Source of the DNA: an uncultured Ruminiclostridium sp.
Lineage (GTDB): Bacteria; Bacillota; Clostridia; Oscillospirales; Ruminococcaceae
Reading direction: 5' to 3'
DNA: 64,000 nt
Assembly (NCBI GenBank): GCA_934454635.1
Contig: CAKSFR010000007.1
Coordinates: 68,754-132,753, forward strand
This document shows positions 8,666-16,908 of this stretch, in pieces. A program made the position numbers and the translations under genes. Position 1 is the first letter of the stretch, and each line of letters begins with the position of its first letter. Below the pieces are notes generated by a model. It had not been told where the DNA came from and searched no databases. It was given only the letters and a program-made list of their open reading frames with translations.

Positions 8666-8693
8666 GAACAAGCCCGGTGACCCGAGCCTGCTC
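8666..8693 (-). terminator. Hairpin between binding protein and permease genes
   Basis: A 12-bp stem with wobble pairs (8666-8677 with 8682-8693), followed on the minus strand by TTTTAAAG. It fits partial termination that keeps permease and ATPase levels below that of the binding protein. Confidence 0.6.
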
Positions 8694-8710
8694 ATTTTTG
8701 TTTTATGTCA

Positions 8711-9793
8711 TCAGCCGATATAGTAGAAATCGTCGGCAGGAAGAGCGCCGCCGACAGATGTTGCCAGCTGCTCAAAAAGAACGTTCAGATAGCCCGAAAG
8801 CTTCGTCTTCATTTCTTCGCCTGTGATGCAGACAATGTTGCACGCGGGAAGAGCCTTCTGCGCTACCGCAGCGGGTACAATGTCATACTTTTCTATAAGC
8901 TGCGCCGCGTCCTCAATATTCGAGTTCACATAATCAACCGACTGCGCATAACCGCTTAAAAACGTGTTTACGGTATCGGGATACTGCTCTACAAATTCTC
9001 TGCGAGCAACAACAACGCCCGTGAGAAGCGCGCTGCCGTTGTCGAGCTTTGCCCATTCCTCGTTAAGGTCTATCGCTACGCGTATATTGTCGTTTTTCAT
9101 TGTTGCGGTCGTGATAAAAGGCTGCGGAAGCATTGCTATTCCGCCTTCGTTTGCAACAATTGCGGACAGGCATTCGCTGTGCTCGGTCTTCCACTCGATC
9201 GTAACATCCTTTTCGGGGTCGATTCCGTTTTCTTTAAGCAGATAGTTGAGGGCAAATTCGGGCGTAGCACCCTTTCCGCTGCTGTAAATCGTCTTACCGC
9301 GCAGATCTTCAATGCTGTTTACGGAATTTCCGTTTTCGGCAATATAAAGTACGCCGAGAGTATTTACTGCGAGGACTTCAACGCCGCCCTCCGTCTTATT
9401 GTAAAGCACCGAAGCGAGGTTTGCGGGAACGCAGGCGATGTCGGTCGTGCCCTGAATAAGCATGGGTGAAATTTCATCAACCGCCGCAGCAATAGTGAAA
9501 TCATAGTTCACGCCGCTCTCGGAAGCATTGTCCATCAGCCATGTAAGACCCATTGCTGTCGGACCCTTGAGCGCCGCGACCTTAACCTGCTCGGGTGCTG
9601 CGGTTTCCTGTTCCTCGGGAGCGGCCGAGGTTTCTTCGGAAGCAGCCTCGGTCGTGGTTTCTTCAGTTGTTTCAGCCGCCGTTGTCGTAGTAGTTTCAGC
9701 GGGAGTTGTTGTTTCTGCGGGAGCATTGCCGCAGCCCGAAGCAGTCAGCAGAGCCGCAGAAAGAAGCCCTGCAATCAGACTTTTTTTCTTCAT
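8711..9793 (-). CDS. ABC transporter substrate-binding lipoprotein (NMT1/THI5-like)
   Basis: A 360-residue lipoprotein. I start at ATG 9793 (MKKKSLIAGLLSAALL, lipobox TASGC), with AAAGGA 12 bases upstream; an in-frame ATG at 9814 is possible but has a poorer site. After the lipid anchor comes a 60-residue Thr/Glu/Ala linker, then a periplasmic-binding fold beginning VKVAALKGPTAMGL, with motifs (DIACVPANLASVLYN, GKTIYSSGKGATPEFAL) typical of NMT1/SsuA-like receptors. It delivers the substrate to the permease and ATPase downstream. The ligand cannot be read from sequence. Its association with a TM1266-type protein hints at a role linked to hydrogenase metabolism. Confidence 0.85.
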   Translation of the reverse strand: MKKKSLIAGLLSAALLTASGCGNAPAETTTPAETTTTTAAETTEETTTEAASEETSAAPEEQETAAPEQVKVAALKGPTAMGLTWLMDNASESGVNYDFTIAAAVDEISPMLIQGTTDIACVPANLASVLYNKTEGGVEVLAVNTLGVLYIAENGNSVNSIEDLRGKTIYSSGKGATPEFALNYLLKENGIDPEKDVTIEWKTEHSECLSAIVANEGGIAMLPQPFITTATMKNDNIRVAIDLNEEWAKLDNGSALLTGVVVARREFVEQYPDTVNTFLSGYAQSVDYVNSNIEDAAQLIEKYDIVPAAVAQKALPACNIVCITGEEMKTKLSGYLNVLFEQLATSVGGALPADDFYYIG

Positions 9794-9838
9794 AGTGTCA
9801 TTCCATCCTTTCATTCTATCCGAACGAATACAGGACGA

Positions 9839-10090
9839 TTATTTTTTTGAATAGACAACCTTTGAGGTAACGCCGCCGAGACGTCCGAGCTTTCCCGAAA
9901 GCGCAGAGATAACGTTGTCGGGCGCGTCCAGCACAACCGTGATGACGTTCAGATTTTTTTCGCGGTACGGAATGCCCATGCGCCCTATCGCGTACTGAGC
10001 GTACTGATGAAGAAGCGTGTTTATCCTGTCAGCCGCTTCGGTATTTTCAATCATCATCGCAACGACCGCAACACGATTTTCCGAATCCAT
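9839..10090 (-). CDS. TM1266-type iron-only hydrogenase system putative regulator (ACT-like fold)
   Basis: An 83-residue protein (MDSENRVAVVAMMIENTE, ending GGVTSKVVYSKK) that I recognise as the small TM1266 family, named for its frequent occurrence near genes for [FeFe]-hydrogenase maturation. These proteins have an ACT-like ferredoxin fold and an unproven regulatory role. Start ATG 10090 follows GGGAGGGACGG. It is the first gene of the operon with the ABC importer. Its 5' leader is over 200 bases and ends in a terminator-like hairpin. A sensory hydrogenase is encoded 5 kb to the right, but in a different operon, and no HydE, F or G genes lie here. Confidence 0.8.
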   Translation of the reverse strand: MDSENRVAVVAMMIENTEAADRINTLLHQYAQYAIGRMGIPYREKNLNVITVVLDAPDNVISALSGKLGRLGGVTSKVVYSKK

Positions 10091-10109
10091 CAGAACCGTC
10101 CCTCCCGAT

Positions 10110-10309
10110 AAAAAAGCGCCTTACCGTATTCGTCGGAAAATGACAAAAACGATTAACGTTCCCGCATTTCCGACCGGCTGTAAAAAACCGACGTAAAGGC
10201 GCATAAATATCTGTTTTGCTGCCTTTCACCTCAATAAAATTTCGGCGTCAGTAAAAAAATAATCTTTCCCGTGGAAAAATCCGTCGGAGCAGATCGCGGC
10301 ATTGCCGCA
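10110..10309 (-). promoter_or_regulatory. Structured leader with attenuator hairpin ahead of the TM1266/ABC operon
   Basis: From the predicted transcript start near 10309 to the start codon at 10090 is about 220 bases without a convincing ORF. Near its end the arm at 10188-10202 can pair with 10116-10136 to form a GC-rich hairpin followed on the minus strand by TTTTTTAT, immediately before the ribosome binding site. That layout is that of a riboswitch or other attenuator. I could not match it to TPP, FMN, cobalamin, SAM, T-box or c-di-GMP consensus motifs. Confidence 0.55.
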
Positions 10310-10315
10310 ACCTAC

Positions 10316-10344
10316 ATTATAGTACACTTTTTCCGTGTTGTCAA
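10316..10344 (-). promoter_or_regulatory. Promoter of the TM1266/ABC operon
   Basis: On the minus strand, perfect TTGACA (10339-10344) and perfect TATAAT (10316-10321) separated by 17 bases. Confidence 0.8.
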
Positions 10345-10363
10345 GTACCGAAAAAAATTTTTG

Positions 10364-10392
10364 CTGACAATTTCTTTTGCAAATGGTAAAAT
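10364..10392 (+). promoter_or_regulatory. Promoter of the phosphatidyltransferase gene
   Basis: CTGACA (10364-10369) and TAAAAT (10387-10392), 17 bases apart, about 30 bases ahead of the start codon. It is back to back with the TM1266 operon promoter. Confidence 0.6.
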
Positions 10393-10422
10393 CAATAGAA
10401 ATAAAAATGAAAGGCGTTTAAA

Positions 10423-10917
10423 ATGAAGCAAGCTGCAAATATAATTACGCTCAGTCGTATTTCTGCGGCGCTGAGCCTGTTTTTTCTGCCGCCCGGCAGC
10501 ATTATTTTTATTATATTGTACGTCTACTGCGGCGTTTCGGATATGCTCGACGGTTTTATCGCCAGAAAAATGCATTCAGAGAGCAAGCTCGGAGAAAAGC
10601 TCGACAGTTTTGCGGATATAGTCTTTATTTCAGCGTGCTTTGTTGTTATTTTTCCGGTTATGAACATCAGCCATATATGCGTCATATTCATAATCACAAT
10701 AATGGCAATACGGATAATAAACTTCATCATTGGACTTGTAATTTTCCGAAAGCCTGTATTGCTTCATACGCCCGCCAACAAGCTTGTCGGACTGCTGCTT
10801 TTTATTTTTCCGCTTGTCGAACCGTACATCGGTCAGTCGGCTCAATACATATTATGCATATCAGCCATGATAGCCTCCGTACAGGAGGGATACCTGATAT
10901 TTCCAAGAAAAATATAG
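10423..10917 (+). CDS. CDP-alcohol phosphatidyltransferase family protein
   Basis: A 164-residue integral membrane enzyme. It carries the complete family signature D-G-x2-A-R-x8-G-x3-D-x3-D, seen as DGFIARKMHSESKLGEKLD followed by SFAD, whose aspartates bind two metal ions and the CDP-lipid. Several hydrophobic helices follow. The family transfers a phosphatidyl group from CDP-diacylglycerol to an alcohol such as glycerol phosphate. Whether this is PgsA or a paralogue is open; it is somewhat short and stands alone under its own promoter. Confidence 0.85.
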   Translation: MKQAANIITLSRISAALSLFFLPPGSIIFIILYVYCGVSDMLDGFIARKMHSESKLGEKLDSFADIVFISACFVVIFPVMNISHICVIFIITIMAIRIINFIIGLVIFRKPVLLHTPANKLVGLLLFIFPLVEPYIGQSAQYILCISAMIASVQEGYLIFPRKI

Positions 10918-10950
10918 AAAGTGCGCTCCCGCAAAGGAACGCACCGTTCA

Positions 10951-11715
10951 TTAAAACATATTATTTCTGATTTCCTTAGCCGCAAAAGCGCCCTCCAGCG
11001 CTTGTCCGGGAAAATCGGGGTGAAGTCCGTCGCGCAGGTATTTTCCCTTTCCTCCGATAACTTCAAATTTTTCGCAAATTCCACAGTTATTGAAGCAGTC
11101 AACAATCTGCGCACCCATTGCGCCCGCAATCGGACGGAAGTTGAGCTCGATCTGCTTTCTTATCTTAGCGTTATGGTCTGGCATTCCCGTCTGAATAGGC
11201 GTAAGCACAAACACGCGCGCGAGCGGATATTCCTCCATTATGCGCTGTAAGCACCAACGCATCGCGCCCGCCTCGGTAAACAGATTTATCTTATCGTTAT
11301 TTTCGAGTGATTTTCCCTCGAGTGCGGTTTCTGCGTCCCCGAGACAGTCGATCGTATCATTCGTTCCCATTGCAAAAGCAAAAACGTCGGGAACGGGATA
11401 TTTCCCGCTTTTCACTTCCGAAATAAACCGCTGAACATGAACTACCGCGCAGTTATTCATTCGCTTCTGAAGCTCGTCAATATCATCGGTAGGCTCCCAG
11501 CCGTCGCTTATTCCCGCAAAATTCGGGTCGTCGTAATCCTGCGTTGTTACGGCTCTTTCGCCGCACGCAAGAGTGCGCTTATACCATACGGCGCTGCCGA
11601 CCGCAACGTTATGATGCGATGCCATTCCCAACCGCTCAAAAACATGGTGCGACCACTGCTCTCCTGCGGTTATGCTGTCTCCGTCAACTCCGAAATTCAG
11701 TCTTGAAAAATCCAT
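10951..11715 (-). CDS. SGNH/GDSL-type hydrolase
   Basis: A 254-residue protein with the SGNH blocks in order: GDSITAG at about residue 12 (nucleophile Ser), a Gly region (FAMGTNDTIDCLGD) with the block III Asn, and DGLHPDFPG near the C-terminus carrying the Asp and His of the triad. No signal peptide is seen, so it should act in the cytoplasm as an esterase or deacetylase on carbohydrate or lipid esters. Its ribosome binding site lies in the end of the upstream acetyltransferase gene, two bases away, so the pair is co-transcribed. An opposite-acting acetyltransferase/esterase pair is plausible but not shown. Confidence 0.82.
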   Translation of the reverse strand: MDFSRLNFGVDGDSITAGEQWSHHVFERLGMASHHNVAVGSAVWYKRTLACGERAVTTQDYDDPNFAGISDGWEPTDDIDELQKRMNNCAVVHVQRFISEVKSGKYPVPDVFAFAMGTNDTIDCLGDAETALEGKSLENNDKINLFTEAGAMRWCLQRIMEEYPLARVFVLTPIQTGMPDHNAKIRKQIELNFRPIAGAMGAQIVDCFNNCGICEKFEVIGGKGKYLRDGLHPDFPGQALEGAFAAKEIRNNMF

Positions 11716-11717
11716 TT

Positions 11718-12593
11718 TTATCTCCCTTTATTAACACGATGCATAAGCTTCAGCCTTTGCGCGTCGTTTGCGGAAAAGCCGAACTTCTCATAAAATGCTT
11801 TCTTGTCGGGCGCGGCGCATAGCTCAACAAAAATATCGGTTCCGTCCACGCCGTTCCTGTCAATGTAATCCATAAGCTCGTTTATCAGCAGTCTGCCAAG
11901 CCCTGCGCCCTGATATTCGGGACGAACCGCAACATCCTTGATATAATAATTCAGTCCCATATCGCCGAGCATTCTCGCCATTGCTATCGGCTTTTCTCCG
12001 TCGTACACCGATACGCGAAACAGCGTGTGCCGCATGGCAAGCTCCGTCTGTTCGGGCGACGGTCCCGCTCCCCAGACAGATTCCCAGAGCGAGATAAATT
12101 CTTCCGCCGTAAGCTCGTTGTATTTAACGGTAAATCTGTCTTTATTTTTTTTCACTTTGCGCTTCATCGGCGTAAATCTGATTCCGTTCACAGCTTGTTC
12201 GCCGTCTGTCGGCTCAAAACCCAGTCTGCGGTATATCTCAACCGCATACGGCGACGAATTTACCGTAAGCTCGTCCGCTGTACAGTTGTTCAGAACTGTT
12301 CTGAACAGTCGACCTCCTATCCCGCGGCGCTGATACATTTTATCCACAAAAAACAACGCAATGTGCGCTCCGCCACTTCTCACAGCAATAACGCCGACAG
12401 GCTTTTCTCCCGAAAAAGCGCAGAACATCGTAAGCTCCGACAAATATTTCTCATCGCCGAGAGCGTTATAAAACTCCCGAATGCCTTCCTGCGGATACTC
12501 GGGCGCTTCAAATTCGTCAAAAACACGGCGAACCAGTTCCAACGGCTCGCTCATATCCGCGCGCTCAACCTTTTTAATAATACAATCGCACAT
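11718..12593 (-). CDS. Tandem GNAT acetyltransferase (two domains)
   Basis: A 291-residue protein started at ATG 12593 (MCDCIIKKVERADM) behind GGGGAGA. It holds two GNAT domains: the first (about 1-135) has the acetyl-CoA loop in YQRRGIGGRLFRTVL, the second (about 150-291) has YQGAGLGRLLINELMDY. Such proteins move an acetyl group from acetyl-CoA to an amine; the second domain looks the better conserved. The substrate is unknown. It is the first gene of a two-gene unit with the SGNH hydrolase and is divergent from the phosphatase gene. Confidence 0.83.
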   Translation of the reverse strand: MCDCIIKKVERADMSEPLELVRRVFDEFEAPEYPQEGIREFYNALGDEKYLSELTMFCAFSGEKPVGVIAVRSGGAHIALFFVDKMYQRRGIGGRLFRTVLNNCTADELTVNSSPYAVEIYRRLGFEPTDGEQAVNGIRFTPMKRKVKKNKDRFTVKYNELTAEEFISLWESVWGAGPSPEQTELAMRHTLFRVSVYDGEKPIAMARMLGDMGLNYYIKDVAVRPEYQGAGLGRLLINELMDYIDRNGVDGTDIFVELCAAPDKKAFYEKFGFSANDAQRLKLMHRVNKGR

Positions 12594-12652
12594 ATTCTCC
12601 CCACATTTCTCTTTCAGAGCTTTTTTCACCTAAAAGTTGTCTGTTTTAAATC

Positions 12653-12681
12653 ATTATACTGCGCTGCGGCAAAAAAGTCAA
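12653..12681 (-). promoter_or_regulatory. Promoter of the acetyltransferase/hydrolase pair
   Basis: On the minus strand TTGACT (12676-12681) and TATAAT (12653-12658), 17 bases apart. Confidence 0.7.
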
Positions 12682-12712
12682 CCCCGACCGCGGCGTCCGC
12701 TAAAAATATGTA

Positions 12713-12742
12713 TTGCTTTTTCGGCTGTAAGTGTGATATAAT
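12713..12742 (+). promoter_or_regulatory. Promoter of the lipoprotein phosphatase gene
   Basis: TTGCTT (12713-12718) and TATAAT (12737-12742), 18 bases apart, with TG just before the -10 box. Confidence 0.6.
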
Positions 12743-12776
12743 ATGTTTAAATCAACATAGACCGAAAGGAAAAGAC

Positions 12777-13736
12777 ATGAACAAGAATTTTCAAAAGACA
12801 ATCGCAGCAATTCTTTGCTGTACGCTTCTCGCGGGCTGCAATTCCGCCGGCGCGGGAACCGAATCCGCCCCCGCGCCCGAGATTTCTCAGACCGAAAGTA
12901 TCCCCGCAAATTCAGTTACGGTAGAGGGACAGACTCTTGGCATGGAGAAGCTCTCGAACGCCCGTCAGCTCGGAGGATATATTACCGAGGACGGAAAAAT
13001 GCGCGTAAAAAACAACATTCTGCTGAGAACCGCAAAGCTCTGCGACGCATCCGAAGCCGATATTCAAAAGCTAAAAGACACATATCATCTCACGGATATA
13101 ATCGATATGCGCGCCACGCTTGAAATTGAAAATAACCCCGACCCCGAAATAGAGGGTGCAAATAACACGCATATTATAATAATTGATGAAAGCGGGAACG
13201 CGGCAGCTTCTTCAAGCGGCGTATTCACCCTTACCGACGGCAATTACGGCGAATATATGCTTGAGCTGTACCGTTCCGGTGGACTTGACGAAAACATATA
13301 CACCGATATGTTCAGCAGCGAAGCGGGCGTTGCAGGCTTCCGAAAATTTGTTGATATGCTTTTGGAGCACGACGACGGTTCGATCCTCTGGCACTGCACA
13401 AGCGGCAAGGACAGAACAGGCGTGGGCGCCGTGATTATCCTCACGCTGCTTGGAGTGGACAAGGAAACCGCACTGGAGGACTTCGACCTTACAAATAAGT
13501 TCAACGCGAAAACAATCGCGTATATGACTTCCCTCGCCTCCGAGCTTACCGACGACCAAACCGAAATAGACGGCGTTGCGGCGCTCGCAGGCGTTTCACG
13601 TCCGTTTATGGAAAAGCTTTTTGACCTTGCCGAATCTGAGAACGGCTCTATGCTGGAGTTTCTCAAAGCAAAGCTGAATATCACCGACGAGGAAATAACC
13701 ACCCTGCGCGCCAAGTATCTTGAACCTGTCGAATAA
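12777..13736 (+). CDS. Lipoprotein tyrosine-type phosphatase
   Basis: A 319-residue protein starting at ATG 12777 behind AAAGGAAAAG. The N-terminus is a lipoprotein signal ending LLAGC, so the enzyme is anchored outside the membrane. The body carries the active-site loop HCTSGKDRTG (C-x5-R) of tyrosine/dual-specificity phosphatases of the bacterial Y_phosphatase3 group, and the upstream motif NARQLGGY with DMRATLEIE that the group shares. It should remove phosphate from phosphotyrosine or phosphoinositide-like substrates outside the cell. An open frame continues upstream to 12027 but runs antisense through the acetyltransferase gene and is not part of this protein. Confidence 0.9.
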   Translation: MNKNFQKTIAAILCCTLLAGCNSAGAGTESAPAPEISQTESIPANSVTVEGQTLGMEKLSNARQLGGYITEDGKMRVKNNILLRTAKLCDASEADIQKLKDTYHLTDIIDMRATLEIENNPDPEIEGANNTHIIIIDESGNAAASSSGVFTLTDGNYGEYMLELYRSGGLDENIYTDMFSSEAGVAGFRKFVDMLLEHDDGSILWHCTSGKDRTGVGAVIILTLLGVDKETALEDFDLTNKFNAKTIAYMTSLASELTDDQTEIDGVAALAGVSRPFMEKLFDLAESENGSMLEFLKAKLNITDEEITTLRAKYLEPVE

Positions 13737-13753
13737 ACATAATATCAATCAAT

Positions 13754-13795
13754 AATCAAAGGCTGCGAAAAATTTCACAGCCTTTGATTTTTTAG
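13754..13795. terminator. Bidirectional terminator
   Basis: A perfect 12-bp stem, AATCAAAGGCTG (13754-13765) with CAGCCTTTGATT (13778-13789), followed by TTTTTT on the plus strand. It lies between convergent genes and probably serves both. Confidence 0.85.
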
Positions 13796-13804
13796 CTAAA
13801 AATA

Positions 13805-14977
13805 TCAGAAATAACTTACCTTTATGCGCTTGCCCATTTTTTTCAGACAGGCGGAAAGCTCTTCGACAAGGTTCATCTTGATGTTGAAATTTATAGGCAA
13901 ATCCGGGTTCTGATGAGCGGGATTTACCGCGCGCCCGACATAGAAATTTATGTCCGTAGCCTCTTCAAACAACAGACGGCATATCATTGAAGCGCCGTCG
14001 CGGCTTATGCTCCAATGCTCATACTTTTCGTTTTTATCGAGGGCGTCCTTTGCGTATTCGATAACCTTGTTTATTGTAATAACGCCCTCGGTAACAAGAT
14101 CAACTCCCTCAATTTCCGCAATGGGAGGAACGTCGCTCTGTTCAAACACAAGACTGGTTTTTATCTGTTTGCCGAGATATTTTGCGGCAATTGACGACGT
14201 TGTTCCTCCGCAGATTATGTGCTTTCCCTCCTTGGAGAAGAACAGCGACATCATTCGGTCGCAGTCGTCACGGTTGCGCGGAGGTCCGAACAGAATATTC
14301 ATCGGCTCTCTTGCGCGTATGCGGACAACGCAGGCTGTCGCGTCATCTCCGGGGTGAAAACCGTACTGCTTATTGCATTCGTCCACAAGAATGGTCGAAA
14401 GCGTTTTCGCCGTATAGCCGATATGAGCAAAGGTTTTCATAAAATCGGCAATATCCTCCCACTTCCAGCCGAAGTTGTAAGCGATACCGATCCCCGCATG
14501 GGGACAGCCGTCGCTCATGGCAATGAAAATATCGTTCTCCATGAGCTTGATAACCGACTTATAGATCTTCTTTCCGTCAATGTTCAGTTCGGTTTTCGGA
14601 TAATTATAAACCTCGCAGTCACGGATAAGAATAACCATCGGATTGTCATACTGGATAAGCTCGGCGGTCGTGTTGTCAATAAGGTGAATTATCGTGAATG
14701 TGGAATACGCTACTCCGCGCACAGAACATATCGGGAGCGTTGCGGCTATTGTCGAAACGCATTCCTCAAGCGGAAGTCCCTCCGCCATCATCGTCGATAT
14801 TATCTTCGACGTCAGCGTTGAAAGAATGCTCGCCTTAACCCCGCTTCCAAGCCCGTCGGCAAGAACGATAACCGTTGAATTTTCGTTCTGTTCAATAATA
14901 TCGATATGGTCGCCGCAAAGCTGTTCTCCGTCGTGATTTATGCTTTTCCAACCGATGTCGGCGCAAAGATTATTCAT
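13805..14977 (-). CDS. SpoIIE-family PP2C-type serine phosphatase, hydrogenase-linked
   Basis: A 390-residue protein whose first about 220 residues form a PP2C/SpoIIE domain: metal-binding aspartates in VLADGLGSGVKA, AMSDGCPHAG and GDDATACVV, and the start DIGWKSINHDGEQLCGD. The C-terminal about 170 residues are a separate domain (from PMNILFGPPRNRDD) with no identity I can assign. It should dephosphorylate serine or threonine on a partner protein. The start overlaps the end of the sensory hydrogenase gene by 8 bases, so the two are tightly coupled; a SpoIIE-type phosphatase is the known output partner of one sensory [FeFe]-hydrogenase group. The protein it acts on is not in the window. Confidence 0.87.
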   Translation of the reverse strand: MNNLCADIGWKSINHDGEQLCGDHIDIIEQNENSTVIVLADGLGSGVKASILSTLTSKIISTMMAEGLPLEECVSTIAATLPICSVRGVAYSTFTIIHLIDNTTAELIQYDNPMVILIRDCEVYNYPKTELNIDGKKIYKSVIKLMENDIFIAMSDGCPHAGIGIAYNFGWKWEDIADFMKTFAHIGYTAKTLSTILVDECNKQYGFHPGDDATACVVRIRAREPMNILFGPPRNRDDCDRMMSLFFSKEGKHIICGGTTSSIAAKYLGKQIKTSLVFEQSDVPPIAEIEGVDLVTEGVITINKVIEYAKDALDKNEKYEHWSISRDGASMICRLLFEEATDINFYVGRAVNPAHQNPDLPINFNIKMNLVEELSACLKKMGKRIKVSYF

Positions 14978-16643
14978 CGTTTATAGACTCCTTTAGTTTG
15001 GAAAGTGCAATTTTGGTTTCGGCAGCCGTTTCGCCAAGCAGCGACGCGATCTCCTGAACAATTCTCATCTGCTTATCAACCACGCGGTCGGCAATTTCAA
15101 CGGTCTGGCGGCTTATATTCTCTTTCTTTTCCCGCTGCGTTTCCTCTTCGGTAACGTCGCGCAGAATACATACCAGCAGACGAAAGTCCTTATCGTAGAT
15201 TATCGTTTCCTCGGTGTATTTCTCATATTCCGCGAGATAAATTCTCTTTCCGTGAATAGACGTTCCCGTCTGAAGCACTTCAAGAAAATCCTTCGGGTCG
15301 AGAACGCGTACAACTCCGTCGCCGAGGATATCCGTTTCGGAACGCAGGTTCATTATCTTTAGAGCAGCCTTGTTTATCTGCTGAACCTCAAGCTTTTCAT
15401 TAAGAACAATAAGCCCGTTCGGAGTATTGCGCACGATCGTATCGGAAAAGCTCTCGGCTTTATCCTTAAGATACGGAAGACACATCGAAATTTCCGCTTT
15501 CCCGTGATAAATCGCTATCGCTTTTTCACGGCAGGTATTATATCCGCACGAGCCGCAGTTAAGCTCGTCGGAAGGTTTTGTCTTGCCCATCTGGCGCAGA
15601 ATCTCGCGAATTTCCGATTCCTCCGGCGGCTGGAGCTTTCGCTCAATAACAGTAAATTTTTTCTGTAATGTAAGTTCGTCCGGCTGTTCGACTTCAAAAT
15701 CCTTTTTTCCGGCAAATTTAGATACCGACATATAGTCCTTGACGGGCGAACGGTGGTATTTTTCCATAACAGGTCCGCCTATGCAGCTTCCCACGCAGGC
15801 AGACATCTCAATAAAACAACGGTGAATTTTTCCGCTCTGAATGTCCCTGAGTGCCGCTATGCAGTTATCCGTCCCGTCAATAGCCATATATGTATAATTG
15901 CTGTTGCTGAGATCCATTGTTTTGAGTATGCCGCCTGTTGTCGGGAAAAAGCGCGCGCGGCTGTTCTCATCATAATCGATTTTCTGCTCGATTTCAATTC
16001 CCTCCGATTTAAGCCACGCGGTAAGCTCGTCAAACGTAAGAACCGCGTCGGTTATCCCTTCGTAATGCTGTGCCTCGTCCTTTTTTGCAACGCACGGTCC
16101 GATAAAAACGGTCTTAGCGTTCGGATAACGGCGCTTTATGTCCTTACAGTGCGCCTGCATTGGCGAAAGTATGTTCGCAAGATACGGCATCTGATCGGTA
16201 AAATATTTCTGGATAAGCAGATTTACTGCGTGACAGCATGAAGATATTATAATATCGCGGTTTTCCTCGTTTATCATCTTCTCGTACTGATTTTTTACGA
16301 TCGTTGCGCCGACAGCGGTCTCTTCAACATCATAAAACCCGAGCTTTTTAAGCGCGTCGCGCATTGCGCCGATACCTACTCCCTCATAATTAGCCACAAA
16401 CGAGGGGGCAAGGCTTACAATAACGGGGTCGCCGCTCTGTAAAAGAACGCGCGCCTTTTCCGTTTCATCAACGATCTGCTTCGCGTCCTGCGGACAGACT
16501 ACAAAACACTGACCGCAGAGGATACATTCGTCTTCAATAATATACGCCTGATTTCCCGAAAAGCGTATAGATTTAACGGGGCAGTAGCGTATGCATTTAT
16601 AACAGTTTTTGCAGTTGGATTTTTTCAGCGTAAGGCAGTCCAT
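14970..16643 (-). CDS. Sensory-type [FeFe] hydrogenase with PAS domain
   Basis: A 557-residue protein. Residues 11-21 and 40-50 are two [4Fe-4S] ferredoxin motifs (CKNCYKCIRYC and CILCGQCFVVC). The H-cluster motifs follow in variant form: SSCC (134-137), GPCVAKKDE (181-190 region) and EMSACVGSCIGGP (279-291), so the cysteines that hold the active-site cluster are all present. Then comes a CGSCGYNTC cluster motif (363-371) and a PAS domain (about 395-500). The deviations (SSCCH for TSCCP, GPC for MPC) and the PAS tail fit the group C sensory hydrogenases, which monitor H2 instead of turning it over fast. It lies between two ferredoxin genes and a SpoIIE-type phosphatase, giving a complete sensor-to-output chain. 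Confidence 0.9.
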   Translation of the reverse strand: MDCLTLKKSNCKNCYKCIRYCPVKSIRFSGNQAYIIEDECILCGQCFVVCPQDAKQIVDETEKARVLLQSGDPVIVSLAPSFVANYEGVGIGAMRDALKKLGFYDVEETAVGATIVKNQYEKMINEENRDIIISSCCHAVNLLIQKYFTDQMPYLANILSPMQAHCKDIKRRYPNAKTVFIGPCVAKKDEAQHYEGITDAVLTFDELTAWLKSEGIEIEQKIDYDENSRARFFPTTGGILKTMDLSNSNYTYMAIDGTDNCIAALRDIQSGKIHRCFIEMSACVGSCIGGPVMEKYHRSPVKDYMSVSKFAGKKDFEVEQPDELTLQKKFTVIERKLQPPEESEIREILRQMGKTKPSDELNCGSCGYNTCREKAIAIYHGKAEISMCLPYLKDKAESFSDTIVRNTPNGLIVLNEKLEVQQINKAALKIMNLRSETDILGDGVVRVLDPKDFLEVLQTGTSIHGKRIYLAEYEKYTEETIIYDKDFRLLVCILRDVTEEETQREKKENISRQTVEIADRVVDKQMRIVQEIASLLGETAAETKIALSKLKESINDE

Positions 16644-16647
16644 ACCG

Positions 16648-16908
16648 TTATACCCCTTCCTTTTTCAGTTCTCCGAGCACTTTATCGTTAAAAAAAGCGC
16701 TGAAATTTTCAGGAGTTATTCCCGTATAAATATTGTCATCCACGGTTATAGTAACGCCCTCGCGGTTGCACTTTCCGGTGCAGAAGCTGCCCGCGAGAGT
16801 GATATCCCCGTCAAGCTTATTGTCCGAAATTGCTTTCTGGAACAACTCGACGAGCTTTTCCGAACCCTTTAAATGGCATGAAGAGCCAACACAAATCTGA
16901 ATAATCAT
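16648..16908 (-). CDS. Thioredoxin-like (2Fe-2S) ferredoxin, second copy
   Basis: An 86-residue protein with the four cluster cysteines of the NuoE/HydA-type thioredoxin-like ferredoxins: C-x4-C near the start (CVGSSCHLKG) and C-x3-C in the middle (FCTGKCNREG). It should carry electrons to or from the sensory hydrogenase whose gene starts 4 bases after its stop. It is a paralogue of the gene just upstream and shares its overall plan. Confidence 0.88.
   Translation of the reverse strand: MIIQICVGSSCHLKGSEKLVELFQKAISDNKLDGDITLAGSFCTGKCNREGVTITVDDNIYTGITPENFSAFFNDKVLGELKKEGV

Noticed and set aside
10090-10309. TPP or HMP riboswitch before the NMT1-like importer operon
   Set aside because: The conserved CTGAGA and ACCTGAT blocks of the TPP fold are absent, so only an unassigned attenuator is reported.
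12027-12776. An N-terminal extension of 250 codons on the lipoprotein phosphatase
   Set aside because: It runs antisense through the acetyltransferase gene; the lipoprotein signal at 12777 with its own promoter and ribosome site marks the true start.
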